Assembly: GCA_002989075.1 (NCBI GenBank)
Contig: PSQN01000014.1
Coordinates: forward strand, 806,001-870,000
From: Arthonia radiata
Lineage: Eukaryota; Ascomycota; Arthoniomycetes; Arthoniales; Arthoniaceae
DNA length: 64,000 nt
Reading direction: 5' to 3'
The notes under the pieces are model-generated. The model did no database searches and was not told where the DNA came from. It saw only the letters and a program-made list of their open reading frames with translations. Position 1 is the stretch's first letter. Each line of letters begins with the position of its first letter. Positions 12,161 through 23,800 of the stretch are shown in pieces. A program made the translations under genes and the position numbers.

Positions 12161-12667
12161 ACGGCATCAACTCCTTTCGAGCCGCCTTTGCGCTGTTCTG
12201 AGTAATACACGTAAACCGTCCGGAAGGGCATCAGCTCCTCTCGAGCTGAATTTGCGCTGTCTTGAGCATCACCGCTGGCATCCGAGGATCACGGTCTCTG
12301 TGACTTGACGTATCCATTTGATTCTCTCTAGGGCCGCCGCCATTCTGAGCATCAACACCGGCATCCGGGAATCGGCGCATTCTGTGACTGACGATCCACT
12401 TGGTTCTTCCAGGATCGCCACCATGTTCTGAGCTTCGCCTCGAGGATCGAGGTGCTCTTCGACTGACGCATTCATTTAATTCTTTGTAGGATCGCCGTCA
12501 CTCTGAGCACCACCGCTGGCTTTCGAGGATCAGCGTCCTCTTGACAGTCGATCCGTTGATCCTCTCTAGGATCGTCGCCATTCTGAGCACTGCCACTGGC
12601 TGCCGAACAACGGGGCCTTCATGAGGGACAATCCTTTTATTCTCTCTAGGATCGCCGCTAGTCTCTC
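12161..12667. repeat. Degenerate tandem repeat, about 80-bp unit
   Basis: Five units of 75-83 bp begin at 12263, 12346, 12429, 12504 and 12584. Each opens with TGAGC(A/T), carries (A/G)CCGCTGGC-like and GAGGATC-like words, and ends with TTCTCTCTAGGATCGCCGCC-like sequence. Just upstream, two 42-bp copies sharing GGCATCA-CTCCT-TCGAGC-TTTGCGCTGT lie at 12161 and 12226. On the minus strand parts of the array translate to similar peptides (VLMLRMAAALERIK and VAVLRMATILERIN), so a decayed repeat-protein gene is possible. The units are too diverged to be a recent expansion. Confidence 0.75.
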
Positions 12668-12738
12668 CGTCCAGCAGTGCTAACAACCCCTATTTATCTT
12701 TCCGAGGCTTTCTACGTTAAGTGATCTCTCACTGATGA

Positions 12739-13300
12739 GACGCGCCACCAACCCTGGCACTCAGTACCATTTCTCTCCATGGGGCGGGGCATTGCGTCAA
12801 CCAATCCTTCAACTTCAATGTTCCTGTAGACAGCTTTAGCCGACTAGGAGAAGGACGGGTGTGATCTAAATGATGGACAGGCTGAGCGTTGCTCTATGTC
12901 TGTCTTGCCTGTTCATTGACGACGCGCCACTGACCCCAGACACACTTGGTACTACAACTCTGCTGGGCGGGTCCATTGCGTCTTTTAATCCTTCAACTTC
13001 AATATTTATACAGACAGCGTTAGCCGACTAGGATTGAAGGAAAAGCATCATCAACATTGTGAAGCAGGCTGAGCTTTAGCTCGATCTCTTCGTGTCTGTT
13101 CATTGAGCGGGAGACACGACGCACCACCGACCCTGGCACTTTGTACTATTTCTCTTCATGGGGCGAGGCATTTGCGTCTGCTCCAATCCTTTAACTTTAA
13201 TATTCCTGTAGAAGGCTTTGATGTACTAGGATTGAAGGAAGGGCATCAGGCGACGAACAGGCTGAGCGTTGCTCTCTTCATACCTGTTCATCGCGTTTGC
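12739..13300. repeat. Degenerate tandem repeat, 182-197-bp unit, three copies
   Basis: Copies start at 12739, 12921 and 13118. Each begins GACGC(G/A)CCAC, then has a (G)GTACTA-like word, GGGCG(G/A)G, ATTGCGTC or TTTGCGTC, AATCCTT(C/T)AACTT(C/T)AAT(A/G)TT, a GACTAGGA or TACTAGGA word, CAGGCTGAGC and finally CTGTTCATTGA or similar. Identity is clear by eye but with many substitutions and small indels. No terminal inverted repeats or coding frame was recognised. Confidence 0.75.
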
Positions 13301-13837
13301 GGAGGCAACTTGTCATTCAGACGCTCTGCATGATCAAGTACACTCTACAAGGCTCTACGTCGGGCTCTTGCGTCGCCATACTGATGGCGCGCAAGGAAGA
13401 AAGTCGCGTGAACGGAGAAGAGGGCATTGTGAGTGCCAAGCTCTTGCTATCACATACTGCCGGTTCGAGACTAAAAGAGCTACTATCTTTGTACTAGTGC
13501 CTATAGCAAGTAATCGCAAAGAATGGGAGGTCACGACACCACACCCAGATGCGTGCAAGCAGGTGTCAAGGAAGCGTTCCCTTCTCCCCCCAGGCATATA
13601 ATGATCCCTCAGCCGCCCACCTTCGATCGTCTCCGCGGACCGCATCTCAATAGGGAACAGGCCTCAATAGGTAAGAGGCCTCATCTCCCCAGGCGGTACC
13701 ACAAAGACCAGACGGATCCAGGCCACCACATCCCAGAGCAGCTCCAAAGGCTGCGGCGCGGGAAGACTCGGTGCGCGGGGCCAAGAGCGGGAGGCGTGAT
13801 CTTGACAGCTGGCTTGCTATAAACATCCGTCCCACGA

Positions 13838-13891
13838 CCGGATTAGGTCAACAAACTCGAATAGGGCAACAAACCGGAATAGGTCAATATT
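13838..13891 (+). repeat. Three 18-bp tandem units
   Basis: The units are CCGGATTAGGTCAACAAA, CTCGAATAGGGCAACAAA and CCGGAATAGGTCAATATT. Because 18 is a multiple of three, the plus-strand frame reads a six-residue repeat, TGLGQQ/TRIGQQ/TGIGQY. No surrounding gene could be established. Confidence 0.6.
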
Positions 13892-14233
13892 CCCCTGGGA
13901 GCGAAGATGACTGCATAAGAAGATCAGAGCGCACTCACAGACCTGCGTTCGTAAAATAAATTGGCTCGTAATAATGACGTGAGATTCATATCCGTTAAGC
14001 GGGCTCGCGATATTAGCATTAGCGTACAGTGTAGACGTACAGTCCTCCGCAGATCCTGCTGCCTGCTCTCCCAAGATGCGCGTTCACAGATCCTCCGCCA
14101 GTCCAAGTGCGAACACGGCGGGCTGCCGCTTCGTTTCCATAGCGCGGTCTGACGCGGTTGCCTGATCGGTGGGCGGATGGAAGATGGGGCCGAATCCTCA
14201 GCCTGATACTCCTACCGAGAGGATATCGCAAAA

Positions 14234-16154
14234 TCAACTGCTGTTGGGCACCGGCGGCCCCGGTCGCATCAGATTGACGCGGTGGTTACTCCGATGGCGG
14301 CGTAGATGCTCTGCGCGCGTATACACTTTATCGCAGACATTGCACGCGTGTACAGGCTCGCCGCGAAGGGCTTTGCTGACGCGACCGGTTTTGGTGAGTT
14401 TTGGTGACGGAGTGACTGCTGATCCTGGGTCCTCCCCTTGCTGATTCGGGATGAGTAAGCGGTGCGGCGCTTGTGGGACGACGCGAGGGCCGGGCTGGCT
14501 CGTGGGGCCAGGAACAGTCATCGATGGTGGGCGCTTTGCAGGGTGCTTGTCAGGTGGCGGTCCTTGCGGTGGGTAATTAGGTGGTGGGTATACATTCGGA
14601 GGCGGAGGATAGTTGTGAGGCGGTGGTGGGTAGTGGGCTGGATGTTGTGGATGGGGATACTGTTGGAAGGTCATTTGCGCAGTCGGAGGGGGATAACCTT
14701 GTTGGGGATAGGGATGGCTTGGTGGCGCTTGAGGTTGTGGTGGAGGATACTGTGAGGCATCGTACGGGCTGCGCATGCGTGGCGCTGCTGAAGAAGGAGC
14801 AGCAGGCCCAGGATGGAGTGTATGGCTCAGAGGTGGCAGCGTTGTTTCGGTGGCGCTCTGTGGGGATAGTCGTGAGGTTGCACCAGGCATGGCTTGCAGC
14901 TGTCGCGCAAGGAGGTCGGTGCCAGGGGATATTTGCTGGGACGGGAGTGTTAGCAGTCGAAGACTTGTTGGAATGGCCGATGAGACTCTTGCAGTGCGCG
15001 AAATGTGTAATGCAAGGTTGTGGAGAATTACGAAGGCTGTTCAAACACTGAACAGCAAACACTCCGGATAGGCTTACCTGAATAGGCGTGTTGCCGCCGT
15101 TTGAACTAGAAATGGAGAATTTACGGCGTCGCTTGTTGGATTGTCCGGGCCCAGCAAGAGGGCTGATAGATGCTGCTGAAGATGGGTCGGAGCCGTCTCT
15201 GCCATCGTCGAACTCAGAAGCTGAGCGTCTGCCACATCACTGTCAGCAGCTCGTCCATAAACAATTGCAGCAAAAGCCCTGAGCATGACAATCTCGAATT
15301 GCAGATGAACATTCGTTGGTGACTCTATTGAGCGTCCGCAGCATATTCGTTGTGCGTACACAGTCGCTAGAGACTCCCGGAGAAGAGGCATGCACGTACC
15401 TCGTTGGTGGCCGCAACTGCTCGTATGATGGATACCTCGAAGGCGATCCCTCGAAAGCACCTAGGTCGGACACGTACTTCGAAATGGCGACAAACTGCAT
15501 GGTATTTCTACGGGTGCTCTCGTCTTCTTGCTGGACTGAAGGACTGGTCAACACATCGATGCCAGCGATTTTGAAGCTGCTGGGAGTCTCGGCTTGTTCT
15601 TGGCCATCGGCTAGTAAAGGGTACGTGTCAGCGAATGGCCGACCCGGCGACACCACGGCGTCTCGAGACACTACCGAAGTAGAATAGGAAGAATGTTCAC
15701 GCAGATGGTCGCGACATCCAAACGCATGATGGCTGTTAACATACCTTGCTTGAGAAGAACATGCAGCGTTGTGAGGTGTGCACGCAACAAGTCCCGGAGA
15801 GGACCAGAGTCTCTGAGGCGCGTCGCGAAGGACTGCGGCTCTGTGGGTGTACTGGCTAGTTTTTGGCCCCAACTCCTAAGGCTGCTGAGCTGGTTTTGCT
15901 GCGACGCGTGGATTAGCAGATGGAAGCACGAGTGGATGTTGCGCGCGTAATTGCTCAGGACGAGCATGTTTTCGCACGCGCACTTGGAAAGGGCGACTGC
16001 ACAGATTTTAAAAACGTACCCATCTTTGTGAAGAATATTCAGGATTAGTGACTAAGGATTCAAAGGTCGTAATGCATTGCGCGTGGATTTCCCTAAGCGT
16101 GTCGACCGATGCGGCGGAGTCGGCGCCAAAGCTGGCAGGCGAATTTACGGACAT
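14234..16154 (-). CDS. C2H2 protein with one C-terminal zinc finger
   Basis: Exons are 16154-16020, 15982-15745, 15670-15400, 15228-15078 and 14935-14234, giving 498 residues; all joins keep phase. The middle introns have good ends (GTATGT/TTCGGTAG, GTACGT/GTGGCAG, GTAAGC with CTAAC and CCCAG). The first intron would be only 37 nt and is the weakest join. The N-terminal 210 residues are helical (DTLREIHAQCITTFESL, SNYARNIHSCFHLLIHASQ). A basic stretch, SNKRRRKFSISS, follows, then a long Pro/Tyr/Gln-rich segment. Near the end is one classical finger, ACNVCDKVYTRAEHLRRHRS followed by NH. A lone finger flanked by basic residues can bind DNA, so a transcription factor is likely, but target and family name are not recognised. 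The start was set at ATG 16154 because the frame further upstream opens only with GTG. Confidence 0.68.
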
Positions 16155-18996
16155 GTCTGAAGCGAGTGTATATTGTTGTTGAGATTCTGCTGTTGTAGCG
16201 ACTGTGCGAGGAAGTGAAGTCCCCTCTTGGACGGCGTAAGCCAGGAGCGCCGGCGAGAAAAGCCGACGACAATTAGTATTAAGTGTGGTGTTGTTGTTGT
16301 TGATGATGGGGTCGAAAGTGACAGCGTCGCGCGCGCCTGTTAAGGTGATGCCATGTAGCGGAGGGCGCGAACGGGCCACCTAAGCAAAGTAATCTTGCAC
16401 GAGTCAACGTCGGCGAGTCTGACAACCCTGAGACTATCAACACGGTCGCTTTCGACCAGCGGTGATGGTTTCTCGGCCGCAAGAGGACAAGGCCCAAGCA
16501 GGAGGATGCGGATGAAGATGTTGGATAAGCACAGACGAGAGGGAAGAGTGAGAAGGGAAGAGGCAGCCGGAATCAGATGCGGCGTAGGCACGATGAATTG
16601 GATGGATGTAGCAGAAGCAGTGGGCAGGATGGACGAGAGAAAAAGCCCCCAGCGTCCGTTTGGGGAGAAGAGGGTTTAGGGGATCGACTAGGCCCTAGAG
16701 TAGTAGAGGCTAGTACCACTCCTCCCTAACCTAACTCTGGCACTGGCAGCTTCCTGACTTCTCGCTCGGGCGCTAAGGAGAAACAGCGACGTTGCAAAAG
16801 AGACGCCCCCTCCTCACCTCGACGACCCCAAGCGCTCGACTTCTCATGCACTGCTGCAAAAAGCGAACGAGAATCCCAGCGCCACGCCCACGTCTCGATG
16901 GAGGTGCCGCATTACTCGAGCACGACAACAAAAACGCCAGCTGTCCTATTCTTCTGACGCTCTCGCTATTGGAGCGTTGAAACGCGCATCGACCCCCCAC
17001 TGCATTCAGTCACCGGCGACGCACTACGGGCGACAATCTGCAAGTCTTCCCTTTGATCGCGGTCCCTTTATCGCCCCTAGCCCCAGGGGGCCATTCTGCT
17101 GCCGATCCGCTACATCACTCCACGAACAATCGCCCCCTCTTGAGACGTGCTGGTGCAGCTTGCGATGCAGCTTGCGAGCTTCCCTGCTGGCTGAGTGCGT
17201 CGCCAGTAAGATCTCCTCAGTCCCTGCGTGTTCGCCAGGCCTCTTTGCGCATCTCTCTCAATACTTCTCCCATCGCCCATCCAATGATCTACAGCACAGC
17301 GAGCAATTGCCCCTTCCAAATAGCCCATGCAGATCACCCACCCTTCCCCGAGTTGCTGCCCCGGTCCAGCCCAAAAGTAGCGCTGACCCTCTGGCTCGCG
17401 TCGATCCCTGCACCTCTGCTCTGCTCAGTGCTCCCCTCTAAACGACGCATCGTCCGCGGACTTGTCGCACTCGCGCCAGTTCGTGCGTCAGGCTCGCCGC
17501 CCGCCTGCTGGTTCCGGCCCCTCGCCGTCGCAGCCTCGCTGGCGCTGTTTGGCGTCCTTCGCATTGCCCCGAATGAGGAAGGTCTGTGTTCAAGCCCCCA
17601 GCATCGTTCTTCGCCCCCGATTTGCCAGGCCCTTTCTCCACCATCAAAGGTGGCCTTTGCGGCGGTGTCTCAACTCGGTCGCGACGCTTGGGCCTCCTGG
17701 TGTGGGTGCGGCTCCTTCCGGGGCTTCTAGAAGATTGCCTCGTTGGGTGTTGCCCCGAATGCGAAAGTTGCATCGCCAGTCTAGTCTTGCTTCGGAAGTA
17801 CTTAAGCTCGCGTGCTAGTGTGACTATTCTGATGGTGACATGCATCATGTCTAGCAAGTTGTGAGGGTGGTGCTGTTGTCAACCCAGCAGGGCCACTGTT
17901 TCTCAAGGATGTTGTAAGTGTCCACTCGTGTCTGACTATGCAGCAAGCGGACGTGTTGGTGTGTCAATGGTAAGACCTGTGACTGTCTCACCTTCTCAAG
18001 ACATGCAATCTGCATCTGACATGTCTTGCACCTAATTGTGCCAACATCAACAATCATCGGCATCATTGCGACACTCCACGACTTAGCCCCAAGCCTTAAC
18101 AGGCCTCAAAACATCGCCAGCTCCTTCCGGTAAGGTCGTGGCCTCCCGGATATTGCCCCTGAAACTCATTTGACGTTTCGCCCTCGGCAGTGCTCGCCCC
18201 AGCCTGCCTCTCTGGGCTTGGTGTGTTATGGCATTGGAGACTGGTTCGAATGCAATCGTCTGAGATGTGTTTCATCGCTTGGTGTATTCAACGTTGGGCT
18301 CTCTAAACGTTGCGTAACTTGCCGACAGAGAAGGGAGACGCTGTGGTACCGCCTAGTGCGGTATCGCGAAGATGGTTTCAAAGGTCAGCGTCAGACCGTA
18401 GTCACTGTTGGCGAGAGCAATCAGAACCGGACCCGTCAGTTGGACAATGAGAACCTGATCCAGAAACTGAAGAAACTGAAAAACGGTCAGCATTGCTTCA
18501 CAGAGACGTCAAGCACTTTCGCAACGAAGTTCGCGCAATAAACTCAGAGTGAAGAAGAGGCTGACGTTCAGGCAGCGTTGGGGGAGGACGAGGCAGATGT
18601 TGCGCCATTGGTGGCCGTCAATATGGGATATCCATTCATCTATGGTGGTTGAGAGAGTGGTTGCGACAACGTGTCTGGCCGTCGCTAGTGATGACCTGGT
18701 TCCTCGATCCAGGGATTGAGTGTATGCTCCAATCCAATTCCAAGTACCCAGAAGTCGTCGTAATCAAACAGATCATGAATTGAAGGCCGGGGGCGAGCAT
18801 TCATAATATCTGTTGTGTTGCCTCTGAAGTGCTGCTATTAGTACATTTAGGTCATGATGTGGTCATTGGGGTGACAGGAAGAAGGTGCGCCTTCGAATGG
18901 GCGAAACTGTGCCGTTGGTAGGTGGTGTCATCGAGAGTCAGCGTCAAGGTTTGCTATGCGCGAACGCCACGATCAGACCCGTCAACATGAACGTAT
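16155..18996. other. Intergenic region with a coding-like relic
   Basis: The section 16155-17000 holds the promoter of the C2H2 gene and no supported gene. The section 17000-17860 is C-rich with several overlapping open frames and two copies of TTGCCCCGAATG (near 17563 and 17751), but I cannot defend a gene. The section 18250-18775 looks like eroded coding sequence and is listed separately. Confidence 0.5.
18250..18775 (+). pseudogene. Coding-like relic of unrecognised gene
   Basis: Successive stretches read as protein-like sequence in plus frames: RRETLWYRLVRYREDGF and RQLDNENLIQKLKKLKNG (Glu/Lys-rich, coiled-coil-like), then EEEADVQAALGEDEADVAPL, then in another frame LREWLRQRVWPSLVMTWFLD ending near 18775. 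A stop and a frame change separate the parts and no intron reconciles them. A related fragment (GACCCGTCA with a flanking Arg/Gln-rich frame) recurs at about 18945-19005. Function is unknown; it could also be a poorly modelled multi-exon gene. Confidence 0.35.
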
Positions 18997-19650
18997 TCAG
19001 CAGTACCCACCGTGCTCGAGGTCGCCACAGCTCGTGAACGTCTCCCCGCCAAGCATCTTGGAAACATTGTTAAGGTTTCCCGAGTGCAGGCTGTTCAACG
19101 TCGATTGCGTGGTCGACGGATCCGTGGCACAGAAATTGGCCGAGTAGTTAAGCGCGCTGGCATGGCCATTGCACGCAGAGGTGACCGTCAACCCATCGAA
19201 GGGCATGTAGACCTGACCAGTTCCAAAGGGAATCTGGGCCAAGGTGTGACCCTCGACGTAGGCCATGTCGGGCGCGTATTGAGGGACCTGAGGGTGGTGA
19301 GGAGTACCGGAGCAGCCGAGATCTGGCTTGTAGAATTGGTCAAGGGTCTCGATGACGTCGAGACCTTGAAGACTGTATCGACGGGCGGTGTTGACTTCGT
19401 TGTTGGTACCATTGAGGGTGATCGTAGATGGGTCGTTGCCGGACCAAGTGAGGTTGTTGAAGTTGCCGACGATTTCAATGACCGCCGACGGAGGATATGG
19501 AACGGTGAGTAGCGTCGCGTCGCTTCCAGCTTGGAAACCATCGGTGCAGGTGGAAGGAACATAGACGGTCGGAAAGTCGTCAGCGAGGCATGTGCCAATG
19601 AGCATGGCGAGTGCGCATGGGAGGGCCCCAGTGATGATTGATGATAGCAT
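18997..19650 (-). CDS. Small secreted protein with six mature cysteines
   Basis: A single exon of 217 residues. The first 23 residues (MLSSIITGALPCALAMLIGT then CLA) form a signal peptide with cleavage likely before DDFPTVY. The mature chain has cysteines in STCTDG, DLGCSG, TSACNG, ANFCAT, FTSCGD and the terminal GGYC, six in all, suitable for three disulfides. There are also several N-glycosylation sequons (NLT, NGT, NYS, NVS). No enzyme motif was recognised. Size, secretion and even cysteine number fit the broad class of apoplastic effector candidates or cell-wall proteins, but this is inference and the family is unknown. The last 60 bp overlap the fragment related to the nearby relic. Confidence 0.72.
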   Translation of the reverse strand: MLSSIITGALPCALAMLIGTCLADDFPTVYVPSTCTDGFQAGSDATLLTVPYPPSAVIEIVGNFNNLTWSGNDPSTITLNGTNNEVNTARRYSLQGLDVIETLDQFYKPDLGCSGTPHHPQVPQYAPDMAYVEGHTLAQIPFGTGQVYMPFDGLTVTSACNGHASALNYSANFCATDPSTTQSTLNSLHSGNLNNVSKMLGGETFTSCGDLEHGGYC

Positions 19651-20811
19651 CGTGACTGAGGCGGTTGTGCGCTAGGCGATTGTGATCTTCCTGTTGTGTG
19701 ATGCGGGGATTCTGAGAGAAGGTCGGTGAGGAATGGGAAGAGCGGGTTCAATGAGGGGTGTCGACAAAATATATTAGACTCTTCTGTTCAGTGGTAGGTG
19801 TTGCGCAAACGAGTTTCGACCGGGCCGCAGGGTTCGCATCGCATTTGCTCTTTCAGCAGCGTCAAACAGGCAGGTCGAGACCTCTGTAAAAATGGAAGCG
19901 AGGCGAGGAACGGAGAAAATGTGGAAAGCCTAGGAGAAATGAAGACGACGACGTAAGGGGATCAGCAAGCTTTACCACTTTCCAAAGGCTGATTTCACAC
20001 ACGTTGACGCCAATCTTCAATTGGCATCAGACGATGATAGAAGCCAGTACTGTTTGGTAATAGACGCGGCAAAGTGTGTGCCGGCGTGTGATAGCAAGGC
20101 CAGATCCGGGCTCAGGGTGCTCGGCGCGAGTCACGAGAAGATTGACCTCACTTTCTGGCAGTCTCTCATTCATCCGTTTGAACATGCAGCGGATAGATGC
20201 ATGCAGCTGTGGGGAGGTATGCGATGGCAGAATGATGAGCTGGTTTGAAGATGCATGTTCGTGAGAGCGAGTTGATGCAGGTATCCGCTTTAGCGAAAAG
20301 CCGACAGATTGGTTCTTGCCTTAGCGCCCCTAGCTCTACGCCAAGCTTTACTCTAATGCTCCATTGGGGTTCGGATGCGTGCCGTCTGATGCGATGATGA
20401 AATGCTCCGCGGACGTGGTGTCCAAGACCATCGTTATCGGCCCTTGTAGCTAGAAGACGATGAACCGGATGTTTTGGGGAATGACAAGAGTCTCAACTCC
20501 ATTCACAGCTTCATCAGACCGGCCTGCATTTGGTGACAGACGCTTTAGCGAAGCAGGGTGATTGTTAGCATGGTTATATTCACCAGAATCGTCAATAGCT
20601 GCGCAAAGTGATTGTATCTCCTTATAGTACCACCAGAAGTTCTCGTTCGTTTTTGCATAATGCTACACTTTTGCCACGACTGCCTTTTATGAGTTTGGAA
20701 TGTCGAAACGTCGAGACTGTACAAGATTGTCCATTAAACGCCATGCTATCGTGGACACATTCAGATCGTCAAAATCAGATATCATGACCTCAAACATCTT
20801 TATACAAGGTA
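19651..20811. other. Intergenic region
   Basis: About 1.2 kb that includes the promoter of the secreted-protein gene (near 19651-20000) and the 3' flank of the Zn2Cys6 gene. No additional coding, RNA or repeat signal was recognised. Confidence 0.5.
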
Positions 20812-23800
20812 TCATCCCATGTGCTGGCCCCAGTTTGCTCCGCCAAAGAAATCGCCGAAGTCCAGTCCAGGGAAATTGACCCCAGCGCCCTCGGCAACAG
20901 CTTGATCGTGGTCGTACACGTCGTCACCGTTTCTCATAAATTGACTTTGATCTCCAGGATGATGCTGTAGATGACCTGGCAATACGGGTGCTTGGTCTGG
21001 CATGTTCATCATGTTGACGTCCACAAAATCGTCGGCGTTGACTGTGCTTGAAGGCGCCGTGCTCGCAGACATGAAGGTGTCAGGAGCGCCAGAAGCGCCA
21101 GCCATGGTATGATTGAGAGCTCCAGACTGGTCCAGGGACAACATGGGCTGGTTGGGGTATGCGAAGGGATCCGAAGAGGGAAATATGATATTGGAGAACT
21201 GCGCAGCCTCAGGCTGTTGAGCGTTGCTAGTTGGGGTGAAGAATGGCATCATCTGCACACCATGGTGCGGAGAATGTAGCTGACCGTGATAGTTGGGTGA
21301 CACTGGAAAATGCGGCTGCATCGGTGTTCCCCTTACAGACGGCGATTGACTGGTAGCTCCAGATGAGTACGGATCGTGATGAGGCCGGGGAGCGATTAGC
21401 GGAGGAGCATTGGATTTGAGCGCGGGTGTAGGAAAGGTCGCCGACTTGCCCATGGTCGACAAGGACCGGTTTGCTTTATTAAAGGCTGTGTCATCGCTGC
21501 CAGGATGAGTCTGCGAACGTGGTGTGGCATTGGAAGATCGCACGGAGGACTTGCTGTCTCCTTTCATTCGAGCAGTGATCTGGTCGAAGAGCACCTGCAA
21601 CGATGTCAGCTTTAGAACTACACGTCGAATGGCTTCCCTACCGTCAAAGTGGCAGTGCATCTGTCCGCCGCCATGCTGCGCTTTGCCAACGCTGCTAAAG
21701 TCTGTCTACCCACAATGGCGTCGCGCATGATCTCTTGACTCAAGCCTTCCGTCTCTAATGCATAGAATACGAGCGACAAGACTGCGAAGAATGAAGTGTA
21801 CATCGTGAACCAATACGAACCGACTAGCAAGCCGTTTTGGTTCATGCTCGCGGTGATATGAATGATATTGCGAGACACATGTACACACGCTGCTGCACAC
21901 GCCTGCGAGCTCGGATCAATGCCACGATGAGAGCGAGCAGATACGTAGTGCAGAAAAGGTCGGTAGAGAAGCAACTGCACATGAGCAAACGCCATGCGGA
22001 GTAGGTTTCTCACCCTTTGGCCGTGTCAGTGTCTCTGTGATAAGCATCGATGTCAGGTGTGTACCTACCTCAGTAGCTTTGGAGGCGCCTCATGCCCAGG
22101 TTTAAAGATAGGGTGCAATTGGTCCTCCCACCGCTTCAAATCCCGTTCGATGTCTTTAATAGTCGAAAGGCGGACTTTGAAAATTCGCGATGCTGATTGC
22201 TCGCTAGACTGGAAGCCTTTGATGGGGTAGATTTGCTTGATGATCTTTTGCACGATGGTCGTCAATCGGAAGTCTTGGATCGTGGCTGCTATTAATGGCA
22301 CTTGGTCGGGAGGCTGAGGCTTGATGCCATTAGACGTGATCTTGTCGTCATCAACCTCGGAAGGATAATCCTGATCGATCTCTTCATCACTGAGCGTTAG
22401 GGGAAGACCAAGCATCGCGCCAACAAAGACGTCCATCTTCCGAATAATCCAGAAACATCGCTTTCGCAGCTCCGATTCAATAGGATTGAAATTGTCCTGA
22501 AACGAGCGATGCATGCCCATACGCAGTGCAGAACGCAGAGCCACGCCGATGAAAGCATAGCAGGTGGCAAGCTTGGCGGAGCATTGCAGGAACAAGATCA
22601 TGAAGATGACCGCCTGGAGAGATACTATATCGCGACAGTCTGTGACATCCATAAGCTCACGTGCAGCCCAGAAATACCGGTAGCTACAAGTACGTTAGCT
22701 TCATTAGATGCTGGGAACGCCGTGGTACAAACCCTTCATCAGTAGCGCTGAGATATCCTTTTTGCTCAAGTTCGCTACCCTCGTCTTTAGCAAATAGGCA
22801 TCCTAGTGCGACAACAACATAGAGAAGGGGTAGAAAGCGGTGGTCCGCGGTATTGTAGTCCTCGGGTTGTAGATCATATATGCGATCAAAAGAAGCGAAG
22901 AATGAGGGTTGATGGACACAGGGTATGATTGCACACGCATCATCTAGCGCGTGATGCACCAGCTTGAGAGCTTTATCCCTGGAAGGCAAATCGTCGATGG
23001 AATTGTCGTTCTCGGATGGCGACTCCGATCTGGATTTACCCGGTATGGTCATCATCACGGAAGACATTCTACCAGCATCTTTCCTCGACGTAGATGCGGG
23101 AGCATCTTGACTGGGTTCCTTTTTCGAGTCTGCTAGCTGTGTGAACTCTTCACTCATGCGGCGCAAGAAGTTGAAGCCAGATGAGGCTCCGAAATAGGCC
23201 ATTTCGCCGTTTTCATTGTGATCGAGGGCACCTTTTGAGGTTACCATAGATTCTAAGTCAGAATCTGGCTGAGTTGCCTCATTTGTTGGCGTAGCAGACG
23301 GATCAAGGGAATTGAAGCGTGTCAAAAGGTCAGAAATCTCAGCGTTAGACGCGCGGTCTGTTCGTAATAACATGTCGAAGCGTGGATCCTCGAGAGAAAC
23401 GCCAGGGAAACACAGCTGCAGTATTGATTCCGCACGAGTCAATTTCTTCTCCATCGCTTCGAGGAACATAGGGGCTGGGATTCTCCGTCGATTAGACGGC
23501 TGGTCGTAGGAGCACTCTGTACAAGATCAGTCGCTTGTATGTGTTGGGGTTCTTTACGGCGCTGCAGACTATACCATAGCTATATACAGTGCAATGAGTA
23601 CACGGCTGCTTGCCATCACACCTAATTTTCTATAGCCGCACTCTGTCAGTCCGGCTGACAATAGGTACGGGGTTCCCAAATCCACCGGTGTCTCATACCT
23701 TCTTTCGGCACTCATCACAAGCTCGCGTTACTCTTCGTCTCTTCTGCATCGCCTGCGCTCCTGCATCGCTATCGCCTTGAGTCCCAAATCCATCGCTAAG

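Larger units (their letters stand above)
11252..14233. other. Three-kilobase spacer with degenerate tandem repeats
   Basis: No intact gene is recognised. The section 11252-12160 has short unconvincing frames only. 12161-13300 is filled with two families of diverged direct repeats listed separately, and 13838-13891 with three 18-bp units. The rest (13300-13830, 13892-14233) shows nothing I can name. It sits between the 3' ends of two convergent genes. Confidence 0.55.

Noticed and set aside
17053-17857. Several long overlapping frames on both strands
   Set aside because: C-rich composition removes stop codons in all frames; no frame has protein-like features and none can be preferred.
18235-18260. 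GGTTCGAATGC, tRNA T-loop-like
   Set aside because: No matching acceptor stem or anticodon arm could be folded around it; the same held for the other GGTTCGA-like words checked.
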